Shown here one piece after another: positions 9,516-20,128 of a stretch of DNA of 64,000 nt (position 1 is the stretch's first letter; every line of letters starts with the position of its first letter). This DNA comes from Bolinopsis microptera (Eukaryota; Ctenophora; Tentaculata; Lobata; Bolinopsidae), in assembly GCF_026151205.1 (NCBI RefSeq), contig NC_087075.1, forward strand, positions 10,090,303 to 10,154,302, written 5' to 3'. The position numbers and the translations under genes were made by a program. The notes under the pieces are model-generated. The model was not told the origin of the DNA. It worked only from the letters and a program-made list of their open reading frames with translations, and made no database searches.

Positions 9516-10622
9516 GACTAAAACTAAAACTAAAAGTTATAGTTGTATTACTATTAAAACCAAATTGCATATTCATAATTATTGAAGCGGATGTTTAATT
9601 TTTAAGTCTAAGCCCAAGATGCATAAAAATAAAAAATTAAACTTTGCAAAAGTGGCCAGTGATCTATACTGAATAAATTTTAAAGTAACCAACCAATAAT
9701 TTAAAATTTAATGTTGTACCCCAGTCATTGTAAGAACTACTAGCACTAGCAGTGAACTGGTAATAACGTACAGCAACGTGGTGACAAATGGGTTGAAGAA
9801 GGCAGCAAACGCCACTCCACCGATCGCACCCATGTATGCGACTGTAAACATCAAAGTGCTACTTGCTGCTATTCCATCCGATCCAAAGTATTCAGCATCT
9901 AACTGTAGGATGAGGGTTTCCGTCGTTTGCATCCCGTAAGCCATCTTTGCTACGCCCAAGCAGGCGTACTGAACCCATGATTCCGGCTTGAACATGACAA
10001 CCGCAGTACCCAGCACAACGCTGCCGTTTTCTGACAAAAGTGCTTAAGTAACATTTTGGAAATTTCGGGTTTTTTGGTCTAACTTTTGTTTTTGGGTCAA
10101 GAACTATCCCTGAGGACCATTGGATACATTCGCCGACCCCCCAAAACCCCCTTTTTGGGACCCCCTAAAATGCAAAATATGGTCATTTTTCTGAGAAAAG
10201 TGCTTAAGTAACATTTTGGAAAACGGGTGCCGTTTATCTCAAAAACGGTGCCATTTCGGGAACTGAAAACGGTGGCATTGTTTTTTACGCCCAAAACTGG
10301 CCTAGTGACGGTAATTTGGTGATCGTGGGTCTTTTGGCCTGGGAGAAAACAATTTATGTCACTTAAGCACTTTTGTGAAAACGGGCCCGTTTTCTCACAA
10401 AAGTGCTTAAGTGCCATTATACGTTTAATTAAATGTTGATACTGCCAACTGAAACTATATAATCGATACTAACAAATCTAAATTTTCACGGTGGATCGAT
10501 TGGTGATGGTCAAACACTTCAGAAACGCTAGCTTCGCCGTCAAAATTGCCGATTTGTCAATGCAGAACATTTCAAAATATACGTCATAATTTGTTTTAAA
10601 TTTTTTTATTCTCTTATAAGTT

Positions 10623-11256
10623 GAGACTGGCGGGATTATCGACAGGAAAGGGAACATTACCAAAGAGACCTTCGCGAGGCTGGGGTCAGACGGAGCTCCT
10701 TTAGCGATTCTTTGGAATGAGTCAATCGCAGGAAGGAAAGATGAGAATGTGTCCTCGACTTGGATAAGGGCAATAAAACATTTTGCCAGTAATTGGCAAG
10801 ATTGGTGGTAGCAGGGAGATCATTTTTTGGGCAGACAATTGTTCTGCTCAAAACAAGTATTGGACTTTATTTACTGCCCTATGTTCAATTATCAACAGCC
10901 CAGATGTTGACCTGGACAAGATAACGGTCAAGTATCTAGAGCCAGTGCACACCTTTATGAGTGCAGACTCATTCCACCATAAAGTGGAGTTGTCCATCAA
11001 ACAATCAGGTCAACTTCATGATTATAAGGACTTTGTTCAGGCAGTTGAACAGGTGGGTACTGCGATAAGCATGAACTGCTGTGACTTTGAATCGTGGCTA
11101 AGGTCCTACGGAAAAAGCAACTAAAAAACTAAAGATGTTAAAGTTGTAAGTTTCCAGCGTGGGTCTGTAGAAAAGGAATGGAAAACAAATCATGACGAGG
11201 TTTCCTTTCATTTCACTCCATTTCTCAGACAAAAAGAGAAGAGCCCCGGGGGATAG
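10623..11256 (+). pseudogene. Transposase-like fragment with WADNCSAQNK motif, two frameshifts
   Basis: Three overlapping frames give one protein. 10623-10811 reads ...SDGAPLAILWNESIAGRK and ends in WIRAIKHFASNW. The 10783-11124 frame then gives IIFWADNCSAQNKYWTLFT and later EPVHTFMSADSFHHKVE with YKDFVQAVEQVG. 11134-11256 gives DVKVVSFQRGSVEKEW and ends FLRQKEKSPGG-stop. The order and motifs match a widespread invertebrate transposon-derived family (DUF7869-like in my memory; the name is not certain) whose DNC-QNKN and HT-M-ADS-H motifs suggest an RNase H-like DDE fold. Frameshifts lie at about 10785-10815 and 11120-11134. The N-terminal part is missing. This is likely the relic of the transposase that moved the surrounding element. 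Confidence 0.65.
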
Positions 11257-12280
11257 CTACTCCCAAAAAAACAAGACATTATATACGTAAACTGTGCAGG
11301 CTTATGGCCCCGAGTAGTAGGGTATTCTGGATGAACTTGCCTGATAATACAAATATAACAGATCTTAATCGAGTGTTTGACTAAAAATCATCTATTTCTT
11401 GTATTATTGGACCATCAAAGATTTTGACTGCAACAATAAAATGAATGTATATTTTTGAATTTTTAAGATTTAATTTGATAATGCAGTATAAAGAAATTTT
11501 TATTTAGCACTGTATAGTTTAAGATATTTATAGCTTATTATAACCATTGATACAACGACCATAATTTTTCACCAGCTCTCCAATATCCATCTTAAAGTTG
11601 CATCTTATATCCTCAAACTACACAATTTAAACTTAGGCATATATACTATATAGTGTAGACTTTCTGTCACAACAAGACTGTAACCCATAGTAACAAACAC
11701 AAACAGAACCCCTACCGTCTGCTAACAATATTCTTCTGATCCTCATATGAACCCTATCTCTAAAAACTCAACTGAACTAGAGTTTTGGTGTGTGCAAAAG
11801 CTGTCAGGCACGCACATTCCCTGCCCCGTTAGTTACCTGTCCCTTCAAAATCAAACTAACAGTCAAGGACAAAAAGTCATACACCAAATGAGCAATATAT
11901 TTTTATAAATTGTTTTACATCTCTTTATCCTGTAAAATGTGCTAAAAATTAAATTTCTTGTTTCAAAAAAAATTTCTTGTTTCATTTATCATTTATTTAT
12001 GTACAGCATTACTTACAATTATGTTACATTTTTATACACTTGTTTTTCTTTGCCTCGCGTTACGATATCAATAATTTGCAAATCATTGGTATTTATGAAG
12101 AAAGCCTCATCTGAGTTCTTAATTTAATTTCTAAAGGAAGAAACTTATTTATTATTATCCCGTACTTTCACCAATCAACTCTTCGTTGAAATGCTGGTAG
12201 AATTCCGACTATTTTTTAATCCGCTGGGAGAAGGGAGTGTTTTCGTGTTCTTAAACCACCACCAATCAATTCGTCGCAAA

Positions 12281-12720
12281 ATTTTAGGTCAGAATGATCG
12301 CAGATGAAGTTTCCACTAATGTGGCTGTACTTAAGCACTTTTCTCAGAAAACGAAATTTTCAAATTTTCTATTTCAGCGTGTCCCCTTTTTACAACCAAT
12401 GTTTCATCACAACTGTTTAAGGCTAATTTTTCGTTTTACTTTCGATGACCAATGGTTTGAATGGGTCATTTTCATCGGAACATGGAGCTTTTGCCGATGC
12501 GGCTGTACTTAAGCACTTTTGTCAGAAAACGAAATTTCAAATTTTCTATTTCAGCGTGTCCCCTATTTACAACCAATGATTCATCACAACAGTTTAAGGC
12601 TAATTTTTGTTTTACTTTCGATGACCAATGGTTTGAACGGGTCATTTTCATCAGAACATGTAGTATTTGCCGATGTGACTGTACTTAAGCACTTTTCTAA
12701 GAAATTCAAACTGTAATTTG
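12281..12720 (+). repeat. Subterminal tandem repeat, unit about 176 bp
   Basis: Two and a half units. Each carries GTACTTAAGCACTTTT (an internal copy of the terminal repeat), TTCTATTTCAGCGTGTCCCC and CGATGACCAATGGTTTGA. Motif positions 12327, 12505 and 12680 give the period. ORFs at 12294-12512, 12461-12688 and 12519-12716 are products of this repeat and not genes. Multiple internal terminal-like motifs could act as transposase binding sites. Confidence 0.75.
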
Positions 12721-14099
12721 TGATTTTGAGGCACTTTCCGAGAAGTTAGGATGATGAAACCTTGTCAGAAGTCTCAAAAGTCGACAAAGTACCTTAGAAA
12801 CATAGTGGGTGCAGTTTAAATTGGACAGTAGATAGCCCAGAGCAATTACAGAATTGAAATCTTTAAAGTCAATTTGCACAAAATGAACCTTGTGTTACTT
12901 AAGCACTTTTGTCAGAAAACGGCAGAACGAGTGACCCTATGGCGGACTGCAGAACTCTAAATTTAATGCATTTCCGTAGAACAAACCCGAAGTATCGACC
13001 AAAGAACTGTGAGCCTCCTGAAATTGCAGCCAGGATAAGGTACTCCGCCCCATGAACTACATTTTTACAGGGATCCTGGTCATCCGGCGATGGAAGTGAA
13101 TTATTTTTCTTGTTGGCTCTCATTAATTGTGGAACCAAAAGAATACTACCGTATCCAAACACAAGAGACAGGCCCATAAACATGCTACTTTTCAAAATCC
13201 GCAGTGAAAAGTCCTTAGGTGTCTCAAAATGCTCCTTCTTGCTGGTTAATGTGGTATTATTTTCTTTGCTGTCAGATACCTCTATATTGCAATGTAGTAT
13301 TATGATTGGAGGGATAAACCAGGGAATTGAAGTGCACAGAATAAACTTACGCCAATCAATAACGTCCAACAGAAGCCACCCTAGAGCCGCTATCCAAGAA
13401 CTTCCCAGAGCAATTGCAAATCCCTGCAGAAAGCTACCAGTCGGAACGATGTCAACAGAGGACACATTCTGGGCGAAATACACCCCTGAGGTTGCGGCAG
13501 TTAAACCAACACAGATGCCAGTGAGGGCCCGTGAGAGTAACAGTGTCCAGAAGTTGGGCACTATTGCACAGACCACAGCGAATATAATGGAGGAGTAAAG
13601 CGAGAGATACAGCACGAACTTGTTACCAAGCTTCTTTGCTAGCGGCATTGAGATGAAAGTGGCAAGAGCCATGAATACATACAAGATAACTCCTAGTATC
13701 CCTTCTCTAACCCTGGATATTCCCATCTCACAGGAAACCTGCTGTGTTATCACTCCTGGCAGGTATATCTCAATTCCATGTCCAAACTTTATCAGCATCC
13801 ACTGAAAAAGAAATAGTAAATCTCGGTTAGTCCATTTTGCTGATGAACGCAGTAGAGGTTTCTTTTCTAGTCTTTCAATTTCGTCTTCAGATTCAGTTTT
13901 CGAGTTCATTGTAGCGCTATGATATCCCCTAAAAGTAAAACTGTTAATTTCCTTCATAAATCTTTAACGTTTATGATCATAATTATAAGAAAAATCATCT
14001 AACGCAGTACAGTCAAATCTTTATATAAATAAAATTATAACGGGACTATCGGGGTAAAAACGAAAAGTGTACGGCATAGAAAAAACCCGATAAAGATGA

Positions 14100-14165
14100 A
14101 CGCTATAAGGACCTCCAGCGTTCAATTAATGTCCGTTCAAATAAGGTCCGATAAGGTATATATTA
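14100..14165 (+). repeat. Terminal hairpin of a pogo-type family, solo copy
   Basis: GAACGCTATAAGGACCTCCA, then GCGTTCAATTAATGTCCG and TTCAAATAAGGTCCGATAAG. This hairpin-bearing block recurs at 21470-21605, 41298-41380, 42065-42150 and 57285-57432. At 41298-42150 it flanks a DDE transposase relic at both ends. It is taken here as a solo end of that family. Confidence 0.6.
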
Positions 14166-14169
14166 TATA

Positions 14170-15180
14170 TCATTACTACTAGGGCCATTTTATATATGCA
14201 CGTCTTGAGTCGTGCTCGATATGTACACAAATCACAAACTAAATGCGTTATGAGCTATTATAACTATTTCCGGGAATTATATATGCACTAAAACTCGTGG
14301 ACACTGAGAGCTGATAATTTGCAGAATTTTCCCGCAAGGAACCGAAGGTATTATTAGCACAGATTGCGAGTCACCTCAGACTTATTTTTTATTATTATCA
14401 CGCGTAGCCAAAAAAAACTAATATATTATAAGTCACATTTCTTACATAAGACGATCAGCTAATAAGCCTAAACTTTGGGGGGAAAAGAGTCCTGGTATAG
14501 AAGGCTCGGTATAGAGAGGCACAGTACAGAGAGGCACAGTATAAATATTTAATTTTATAATATTCTATGCAAAAAATATAGTCTATGGCTAAAGCACATG
14601 AGGTTGTTGTAAGTAACGATTAAAAAAAAGCAAATTAGTGAAGATATTATTTATTTTGCTACCTAATCTCATTATATTTTAAGAACTTACATTTTCCAGA
14701 AAAAGGTTATTATTATTAAACAGTTTGTTATGTATACAAATTAACATAGTACCTTAAAATCGTAAAACATAGTTCCTTGCAATCAATCAATCATGCCATT
14801 TGCAATAATAAAAATGGAGATCAGTCATCAGTGGTTAAACTTAAGGTCAGTTTTTCAAAAACTAGAGAGCAAGACTTTAAAGTAGCAAGACTAAGTAACA
14901 AGACTAATTAGCAAGACTAAAGGCAACGTTTAAGTGCGGTGCGTGCGGAGTTACAATTTTTAACAATTCTGCATAATTTTTTCGCACCATTTGTGATTTG
15001 GCGTTATCCTTATTTTCGGTTGTTTTGCATACCTACCTTTTGACACAATTCTGCATAATTTTTGTCGATTCCTTTTTCTATGGAGAAAATGGAAAAACCC
15101 TTGAGTAATTCTCCATAGTACCGGGGTTTGGGGGTATCGGGGTCTGCAATTCTCCGAAGAGTTAGTTCATGGACCCTAGT
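14170..15180. other. AT-rich spacer, no recognised features
   Basis: No ORF, family or structured repeat is recognised. Short local duplications are present: AGAGAGGCACAGTA occurs twice near 14514-14545 and AGCAAGACTA-type phrases recur at 14868-14925. Confidence 0.4.
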
Positions 15181-15550
15181 TTGTTTAGTTACAATTTAAA
15201 ATAAGATTGGCAACCAGATCAGTCCTCCCGGGCGTTTAGTTACTCTGTAAAATAAGATTGGCATTTGGCAACCAGATCAGTCCTCCCGGGCGTACCAATG
15301 GTCAACACTGCCTGCTCACGAAGGTACGGTAACGAAGTGGCGTACACGGGTAATTAAAGCTTTAAAGTGTACAAGGGTACGATAGAGAAGTGTCGTACAC
15401 GGTACTTAAGAGATATACGGGTACGATATTGAAGTGTCGTACACGGGTAATTAAAATGTACAAGGGTACGATAAAGAAGTGTCGTACACGGTACTTTAAG
15501 AAATATACGGGTACGATATTGAAGTCATGAAGTGTCGTACACGGGTACCT
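15181..15550 (+). repeat. Local duplication and short minisatellite with GGGTACGA / TCGTACACGG
   Basis: A 60-bp block (TAAAATAAGATTGGCAACCA, then GATCAGTCCTCCCGGGCGT) occurs twice in a row at about 15197-15297. At 15316-15548 a unit with GGGTACGATA-GAAGTGTCGTACACGG is repeated about five times with two alternating linkers. The unit holds an inverted pair, GTACGA and TCGTAC, so each could fold into a small hairpin. Confidence 0.75.
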
Positions 15551-16117
15551 GTAAATCTCTAGCTCTGCAACTACACGTGCTCTGATAAGGAATACGGCGA
15601 AAACTCTAGTTACGGTAACTACTATACTTTAACTCTTACAGGCTGCTGAGTGCCGTATAACTTTAAATGATCGAATGACTTGATCGAATCCTAAGTTAGG
15701 TAAGAACAAAGGAAACAGTGTATTCGAACAACAAGTTTCGAAGCGTGAATTACAGTCAATCAAAACTATACTAGTGACGCATCGGCCACGTTACAGTGTT
15801 CTTCGGCAGCGGTAATTTTATAAACTTCACCGAACAAGCCACTCGAAGAACTGCCTGTAACGGGGCAGATGAGAATTACCAGCAATGCATTGCGCGGCAA
15901 CACGTGGCTCAGTCTGTCCAATAATATAACCTAACTAACTAACCTGACTACTGCGTGACCTCCAAAACCATCCATAATCTATTACACTAATCTAATCTAA
16001 TCTAACACTAATCCTAACGGTTATTTAACACTTATACTAGAATATTCTAAAAGATCTAAAAAGCCTAAAATATCATCTGTCAGGTCATAAGTTGAGATCG
16101 TGTGGTGAGTGATTTAA

Positions 16118-17196
16118 GGGGGCATACACCCAAACAGTGGTTAGTGCCGTCCAACCCAAATGACCTCATAGGCAGTTTAGTGACCATCTACTTCTAGCGC
16201 ACCGTTTCCACATCAACAAAAATTATTTTGAGAATACCCATTTTTGTTATCGAGCATTTCCTGGTTAGAGTGGAATTTTCGGAAAAACACAATTTGTTTC
16301 GTGGAGAGGCTATAAGTTTATCTTCAGATCTATTGGACCTCCAAGCAAAACAACAAATTTAGGCACATTTTTCGTTTTTCATATTTACTGATTTTTCTAA
16401 AATTTTGATAGGAATGTGCTACTGCTAGTGACTTTTTGAAGGGCGCAAAATAACCGCAACTAGCACATTTATATATGAGTTATCAACAACAAAACACCCT
16501 AAAAAGCTTCCCTTTGAAGTTATGGGAGAAAATGTGTTTTTTTAATCTACAAAGCCAAAAAATCACATTTGTTTTTTGTTCATAACTTAAATGTGCTAGT
16601 TGCGGTTATTTTGCGCTCTTCAAAAAGTCACTAGCACATTCCTATCAAAATTTTAGAAAAATCAGTAAATATGAAAAACGAAAAATGTGCCTAAATTTGT
16701 TGTTTTGCTTGGAGGTCCAATAGATCTGAAGATAAATGAGTAAAAACATTTTCGAGGGCATCAAAAACTGCGTCAGAATTCAGAGAACAATTCCATGTCA
16801 AGCATCAAATCAATCCGATCTTCCCTGACTGACTTTTTGGTTAAAATAAGTCTGGAAATAAAAGGACAATTTCAGCTTTTTGAATTTTGTTGACTTTAAA
16901 AATGTATAACACACCAGCCTTTTTAGATACGATATCAAAATTTTACACACACCTTGAAATAGATGTGAATAAACAGCGAGCAAAATTTCTACCCGATACC
17001 GCAAGAAATGATTAACTTATAGCCTCTCCACGAAACAAATTGTGTTTTTCCGAAAATTCCACTCTAACCAGGAAATGCTCGATTACAAAAATGGGTATTC
17101 TCAAAATAATTTTTGTTGATGTGGAAACGGTGCGCTAGATGGTCACTGAACTGCCTATGAGGTCATTTGGGTTGGACAGGTTTGGTGTATGCCCCC
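16118..17196. mobile_element. Foldback element with TTAA target duplication, 1079 bp
   Basis: Ends GGGGGCATACACC and GGTGTATGCCCCC are inverted and flanked by TTAA (16114-16117 and 17197-17200). The inverted homology goes far inward. Blocks such as GATTTTTCTAAAATTTTGAT, CAAGCAAAACAACAAATTTA and GCTCGATAACAAAAATGGG-type segments recur in reverse order, so most of the element can fold back. About 280 bp near 16735-17020 are unpaired. It holds no transposase. It sits inside a retroelement relic whose reading frame resumes across a single TTAA, proving the boundaries. TTAA targets are typical of piggyBac-type transposases; the terminal GGGGG differs from the CCY ends I know, so that assignment is inferred. 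Confidence 0.85.
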
Positions 17197-17202
17197 TTAA
17201 GG

Positions 17203-17580
17203 ACTTCTATGTTGTTCCAGGAGATGGAATTTCCAGTGGTTAGGGCATGATGGGCGGGGGCGGATTTGATACTGTCTGTGGTTTCGTCGAAGGCATTGTT
17301 GAGTCTGTAGCATCGTTCGTGTTCTTTCATTCGTTGGATTAGAGGTCTGTAGGTCTGTCCAGTGTACTTGGAGGGACATTGTGAGCTGGATATCTCGTAG
17401 ATGGTGTTGGGAGTGAGTTGAGTGGGGGGGGGGGGGGTGTGGTCTTCGTCTTGGTGAGGAGGTTGCGGATAGTAGTGGCTGATGAGTGGGTCACTTTGAT
17501 GTCATGTTGTCCGAGTATCTTGGAGATGGGTTTGGAGAGTGAGGGATGGAAAAAAAGGGAAACGCTGAGTGCGTGATCGC
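17203..17580 (-). pseudogene. GIY-YIG endonuclease end of a Penelope-like element (relic)
   Basis: Minus strand. The reading frame runs FFHPSLSKPISKILGQHDIK, then a linker containing a C-homopolymer (Pro run), then TIYEISSSQCPSKYTGQTYR and LIQRMKEHERCYRLNNAF, and ends HHALTTGNSISWNNIEVL. This matches the linker and C-terminal GIY-YIG nuclease of Penelope-like retroelements: Y-x-C-x2-C-x3-Y-x-G-Q-T-x-R, then R-EH, then H-x-W. The frame continues as KSLTTRSQLM at 16113-16085 on the other side of the foldback element. The reverse transcriptase part is not found, so this is a 5'-truncated dead copy. Confidence 0.75.
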
Positions 17581-17599
17581 TGGTCTGTCGGTTGAATGA

Positions 17600-18355
17600 G
17601 GCTAAGGATTGATGTCGGGGAGGGTTGGTTAATGTATATTGTATTATCGTATTTCGATTATTTTTGTTTAAAAGTCCCTCGTAAGGGAAGTGTATCTAAT
17701 GGATTAATTTATTACGTTCATTATAAATATAATCAGTTTTAAAATAAAAACCACGATGGGCATTCCTGAAAAACATAACTTCTAAAAGAAAGGTATAAAA
17801 AGCAACAAAAATAATAAAGATATGTTTGCGAATGTAGAAATAATAAAACAATGATTTATATTAGTATATAATTTTTATAATTAATGCTGCTGCGAGGTAA
17901 CAGATTACCTTCATTTAATTATAAAAAGGCTAATTAGATTTTTTCCCCGCTTTGAGCCTGATACCGAAAAACAGATACCGATCATGTTGTTCCATTGATG
18001 TTTTTGGGTTCTTTTCTAGTTTTATCAGCTAGTTGTTGCAAGTTGAAGATAATTTGATTATATTTATCATCGTCCTTTTCCTGGTTCAGACGATAACCTT
18101 GATTGACCATGTTGATAAAATGGTCTCTTCCTTAGAATTGGGTTAATGAATTAGGCGAGAGCCGAGAAGTGAAAATACTTTAATTTGGGTACGTGTATAT
18201 ATTTGAATTGCAATTACAATCTCAATATTCCTCAAATCTCCCTCCAATATTCAGAATCCCCGAAACAATAAACTCCTGAAAACCCAGAACCAAAAACTAA
18301 ACTGCCATCTCTATGGCCTAATCCTAAGTGTACCCAGATAGTCAAAAGTCAAAAC
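17600..18355. other. AT-rich spacer
   Basis: No recognised gene or repeat end. A candidate relic of the retroelement upstream of 17580 (minus strand) is not followable beyond about 17620. Confidence 0.4.
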
Positions 18356-18505
18356 AATCCCAAACTAACTGTTTGCAATCTCTAAACAATCCCATAACTA
18401 ACTGTTTGCAATCTGTAAACAATCCCAAACTAACTGTTTGCAATCTCTAAACAATCCCAAACTAAATGTTTTCAATCTCTAAACAATCCCAAACTAAACT
18501 CCCGA
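18356..18505 (+). repeat. 34-bp tandem repeat, about 4.5 copies
   Basis: Unit AACAATCCCAAACTAACTG followed by TTTGCAATCTCT, with a few substitutions per copy. It lies just 3' of the intact MFS gene, which runs on the opposite strand. Confidence 0.85.
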
Positions 18506-18720
18506 TAACCAAAACAGAGGTGTTAAAAGTAAACATCTATACTACCATACTGCACTAAATATCGTACGCTAAAATCTGCCCTAAAATGCTACACTAAAAT
18601 ACTGAACAAATACTGACATACATAAAAACGTAAAATTTAATTTCCTATTAAACTCTAAGTCTAAGCCCGAGATTAAAAAACTAAATCTTACTAAATAAAA
18701 TTAAACTTTAATTTAAAAAT

Positions 18721-20061
18721 TTAATGTTGTACCCCAGTCATTGTAAGAACTACTAGCACTAGCAGTGAACTGGAAATAACGTACAGCAACGTGGTGACAA
18801 ATGGGTTGAAGAAGGCAGCAAACGCCACTCCACCGATCGCACCCATGTATGCGACTGTAAACATCAAAGTGCTACTTGCTGCTATTCCATCCGATCCAAA
18901 ATATTCAGCATCTAACTGTAGGATGAGGGTTTCCGTCGTTTGCATCCCGTAAGCCATCTTTGCTACGCCCAAGCAGGCGTACTGAACCCATGATTCCGGC
19001 TTGAACAAGACAACCGCAGTACCCAGCACAACGAGTGACCCTATGGCGGACTGCAGAACTCTAAATTTAATGCATTTTCGTAGAACAAACCCGAAGTATC
19101 GACCAAAGAACTGTGAGCCTCCTGAAATTGCAGCCAGGATAAGGTACTCCACCCCATGAACTACATTGTTACAGGGATCCTGGTCATCAGGCGATGGAAG
19201 TGAATTATGTTTCTTGTTGGCTCTCATTAATTGTGGAACCAAAAGAATACTACCGTATCCAAACACAAGAGACAGGCCCATAAACATGCTACTTTTCAAA
19301 ATCCGCAGTGAAAAGTCCTTAGGTGTCTCAAAATGCTCCTTCTTGCTGGTTAATGTGGTATTATTTTCTTTGCTGTCAGATACCTCTATATTGCAGTGTA
19401 GTATTATGATTGGAGGGATAAACCAGGGAATTGAAGTGCACAGAATAAACTTACGCCAATCAATAACGTCCAACAGAAGCCACCCTAGAGCCGCTATCCA
19501 AGAACTTCCCAGAGCAATTGCAAATCCCTGCAGAAAGCTACCAGTCGGAACGATGTCAACAGAGGACACATTCTTGGCGAAATACACCCCTGAGGTTGCG
19601 GCAGTTAAACCAACACAGATGCCAGTGAGGGCCCGTGAGAGTAACAGTGTCCAGAAGTTGGGCACTATTGCACAGACCACAGCGAATATAATGGAGGAGT
19701 AAAGCGAGAGATACAGCACGAACTTGTTACCAAGCTTCTTTGCTAGCGGCATTGAGATGAAAGTGGCAAGAGCCATGAATACATACAAGATAACTCCTAG
19801 TATCCCTTCTCTAACCCTGGATATTCCCATCTCACAAGAAACCTGCTGTGTTATCACTCCTGGCAGGTATATCTCAATTCCATGTCCAAACTTTATCAGC
19901 ATCCACTGAAAAAGAAATAGTAAATCTCGGTTAGTCCATTTTGCTGATGAACGCAGTAGAGGTTTCTCTTCCAGGCTTCCGATTTCGTCTTCAGATTCAG
20001 TTTTCGAGTTCATTGTAGCGCTATGATATCCCCTAAAAGTAAAACTGGTAATTTCTTTCAT
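18721..20061 (-). CDS. Major facilitator superfamily transporter, intact, single exon
   Basis: 446 residues, start at 20061, stop at 18721-18723. The cytosolic N-terminus (about 1-42) is charged and contains the acidic stretch SKTESEDEIGSLEEKPLL. Twelve hydrophobic helices follow in the usual 6+6 arrangement. The first begins FLFQWMLIKFGHGIEIYLPG; a SMPLAKKLGNKF loop takes the place of the MFS signature between helices 2 and 3; SRALTGICVGL is in helix 4; and a hydrophilic central loop (about 216-245, with SDSKENNTT) separates the halves. The layout resembles the SV2/SLC22 (organic ion) branch of the MFS, an inference from overall pattern; the substrate is unknown. No intron interrupts it. A second in-frame Met (residue 17) is a possible alternative start. 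A TATATAAAG box lies about 60 bp upstream. A duplicated, transposon-broken copy is at 9708-13957. Confidence 0.9.
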   Translation of the reverse strand: MKEITSFTFRGYHSATMNSKTESEDEIGSLEEKPLLRSSAKWTNRDLLFLFQWMLIKFGHGIEIYLPGVITQQVSCEMGISRVREGILGVILYVFMALATFISMPLAKKLGNKFVLYLSLYSSIIFAVVCAIVPNFWTLLLSRALTGICVGLTAATSGVYFAKNVSSVDIVPTGSFLQGFAIALGSSWIAALGWLLLDVIDWRKFILCTSIPWFIPPIIILHCNIEVSDSKENNTTLTSKKEHFETPKDFSLRILKSSMFMGLSLVFGYGSILLVPQLMRANKKHNSLPSPDDQDPCNNVVHGVEYLILAAISGGSQFFGRYFGFVLRKCIKFRVLQSAIGSLVVLGTAVVLFKPESWVQYACLGVAKMAYGMQTTETLILQLDAEYFGSDGIAASSTLMFTVAYMGAIGGVAFAAFFNPFVTTLLYVISSSLLVLVVLTMTGVQH

Positions 20062-20119
20062 AAATCTTTAACGTTTATGATAATTATAAGAAAAATCATC
20101 TAACGCAGTACAGTCAAAC

Positions 20120-20128
20120 CTTTATATA
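20120..20128 (-). promoter_or_regulatory. Possible TATA box of the MFS gene
   Basis: TATATAAAG on the minus strand, about 60 bp before the start codon at 20061. The duplicated locus keeps the same motif at 14019-14027. Position and sequence fit a core promoter, but no initiator is obvious and the region is AT-rich. Confidence 0.35.

Larger units (their letters stand above)
10021..12925. mobile_element. 2.9-kb DNA transposon, 32-bp perfect TIRs, 4-bp target duplication
   Basis: The left end begins CTGCCGTTTTCTGAC and the right end is its exact inverse. The inverted repeats match for 32 bp, ending in the palindrome-containing GTGCTTAAGTAAC. AACG flanks both sides (10017-10020 and 12926-12929). 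The intact paralogue at 18721-20061 shows the empty site with a single AACG, so both boundaries are certain. Extra copies of the terminal motif AAAAGTGCTTAAGT lie inside, near 10197, 10360-10400, 12327, 12505 and 12680, partly within a tandem subterminal repeat. The interior carries a frameshifted transposase-like fragment at 10623-11256 and about 1 kb of AT-rich sequence with no ORF. The superfamily is uncertain: a 4-bp duplication with this transposase type fits none that I can name safely. Confidence 0.9.
9708..13957 (-). pseudogene. MFS transporter paralogue interrupted by a DNA transposon
   Basis: The N-terminal part is coded on the minus strand from 13957 down to 12926, and the C-terminal part from 10020 down to 9708 (stop at 9708-9710). 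Together they give the same roughly 446-residue, 12-helix major facilitator protein as the intact gene at 18721-20061, with about ten amino-acid differences. A 2905-bp transposon (10021-12925) sits between the codons for ...AIGSLV and VLGTAVV. Read-through adds a few residues (LPFSDKSA) and a stop, which would remove the last three helices. Flanking homology with the intact locus extends to about 9600 on one side and 14095 on the other, so a segment was duplicated and one copy was then hit. Apart from the insertion the ORF has no other break, which implies a recent loss. Confidence 0.9.

Noticed and set aside
13110..13805. Plus-strand ORFs of up to 162 codons opposite the MFS pseudogene (and 19166-19909 opposite the intact gene)
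   Set aside because: They are antisense shadows of the transporter coding sequence and contain no recognisable domain.
17417..17432. G-homopolymer as a functional quadruplex element
   Set aside because: It lies within the linker codons (Pro) of the dead retroelement and is best explained as homopolymer slippage.
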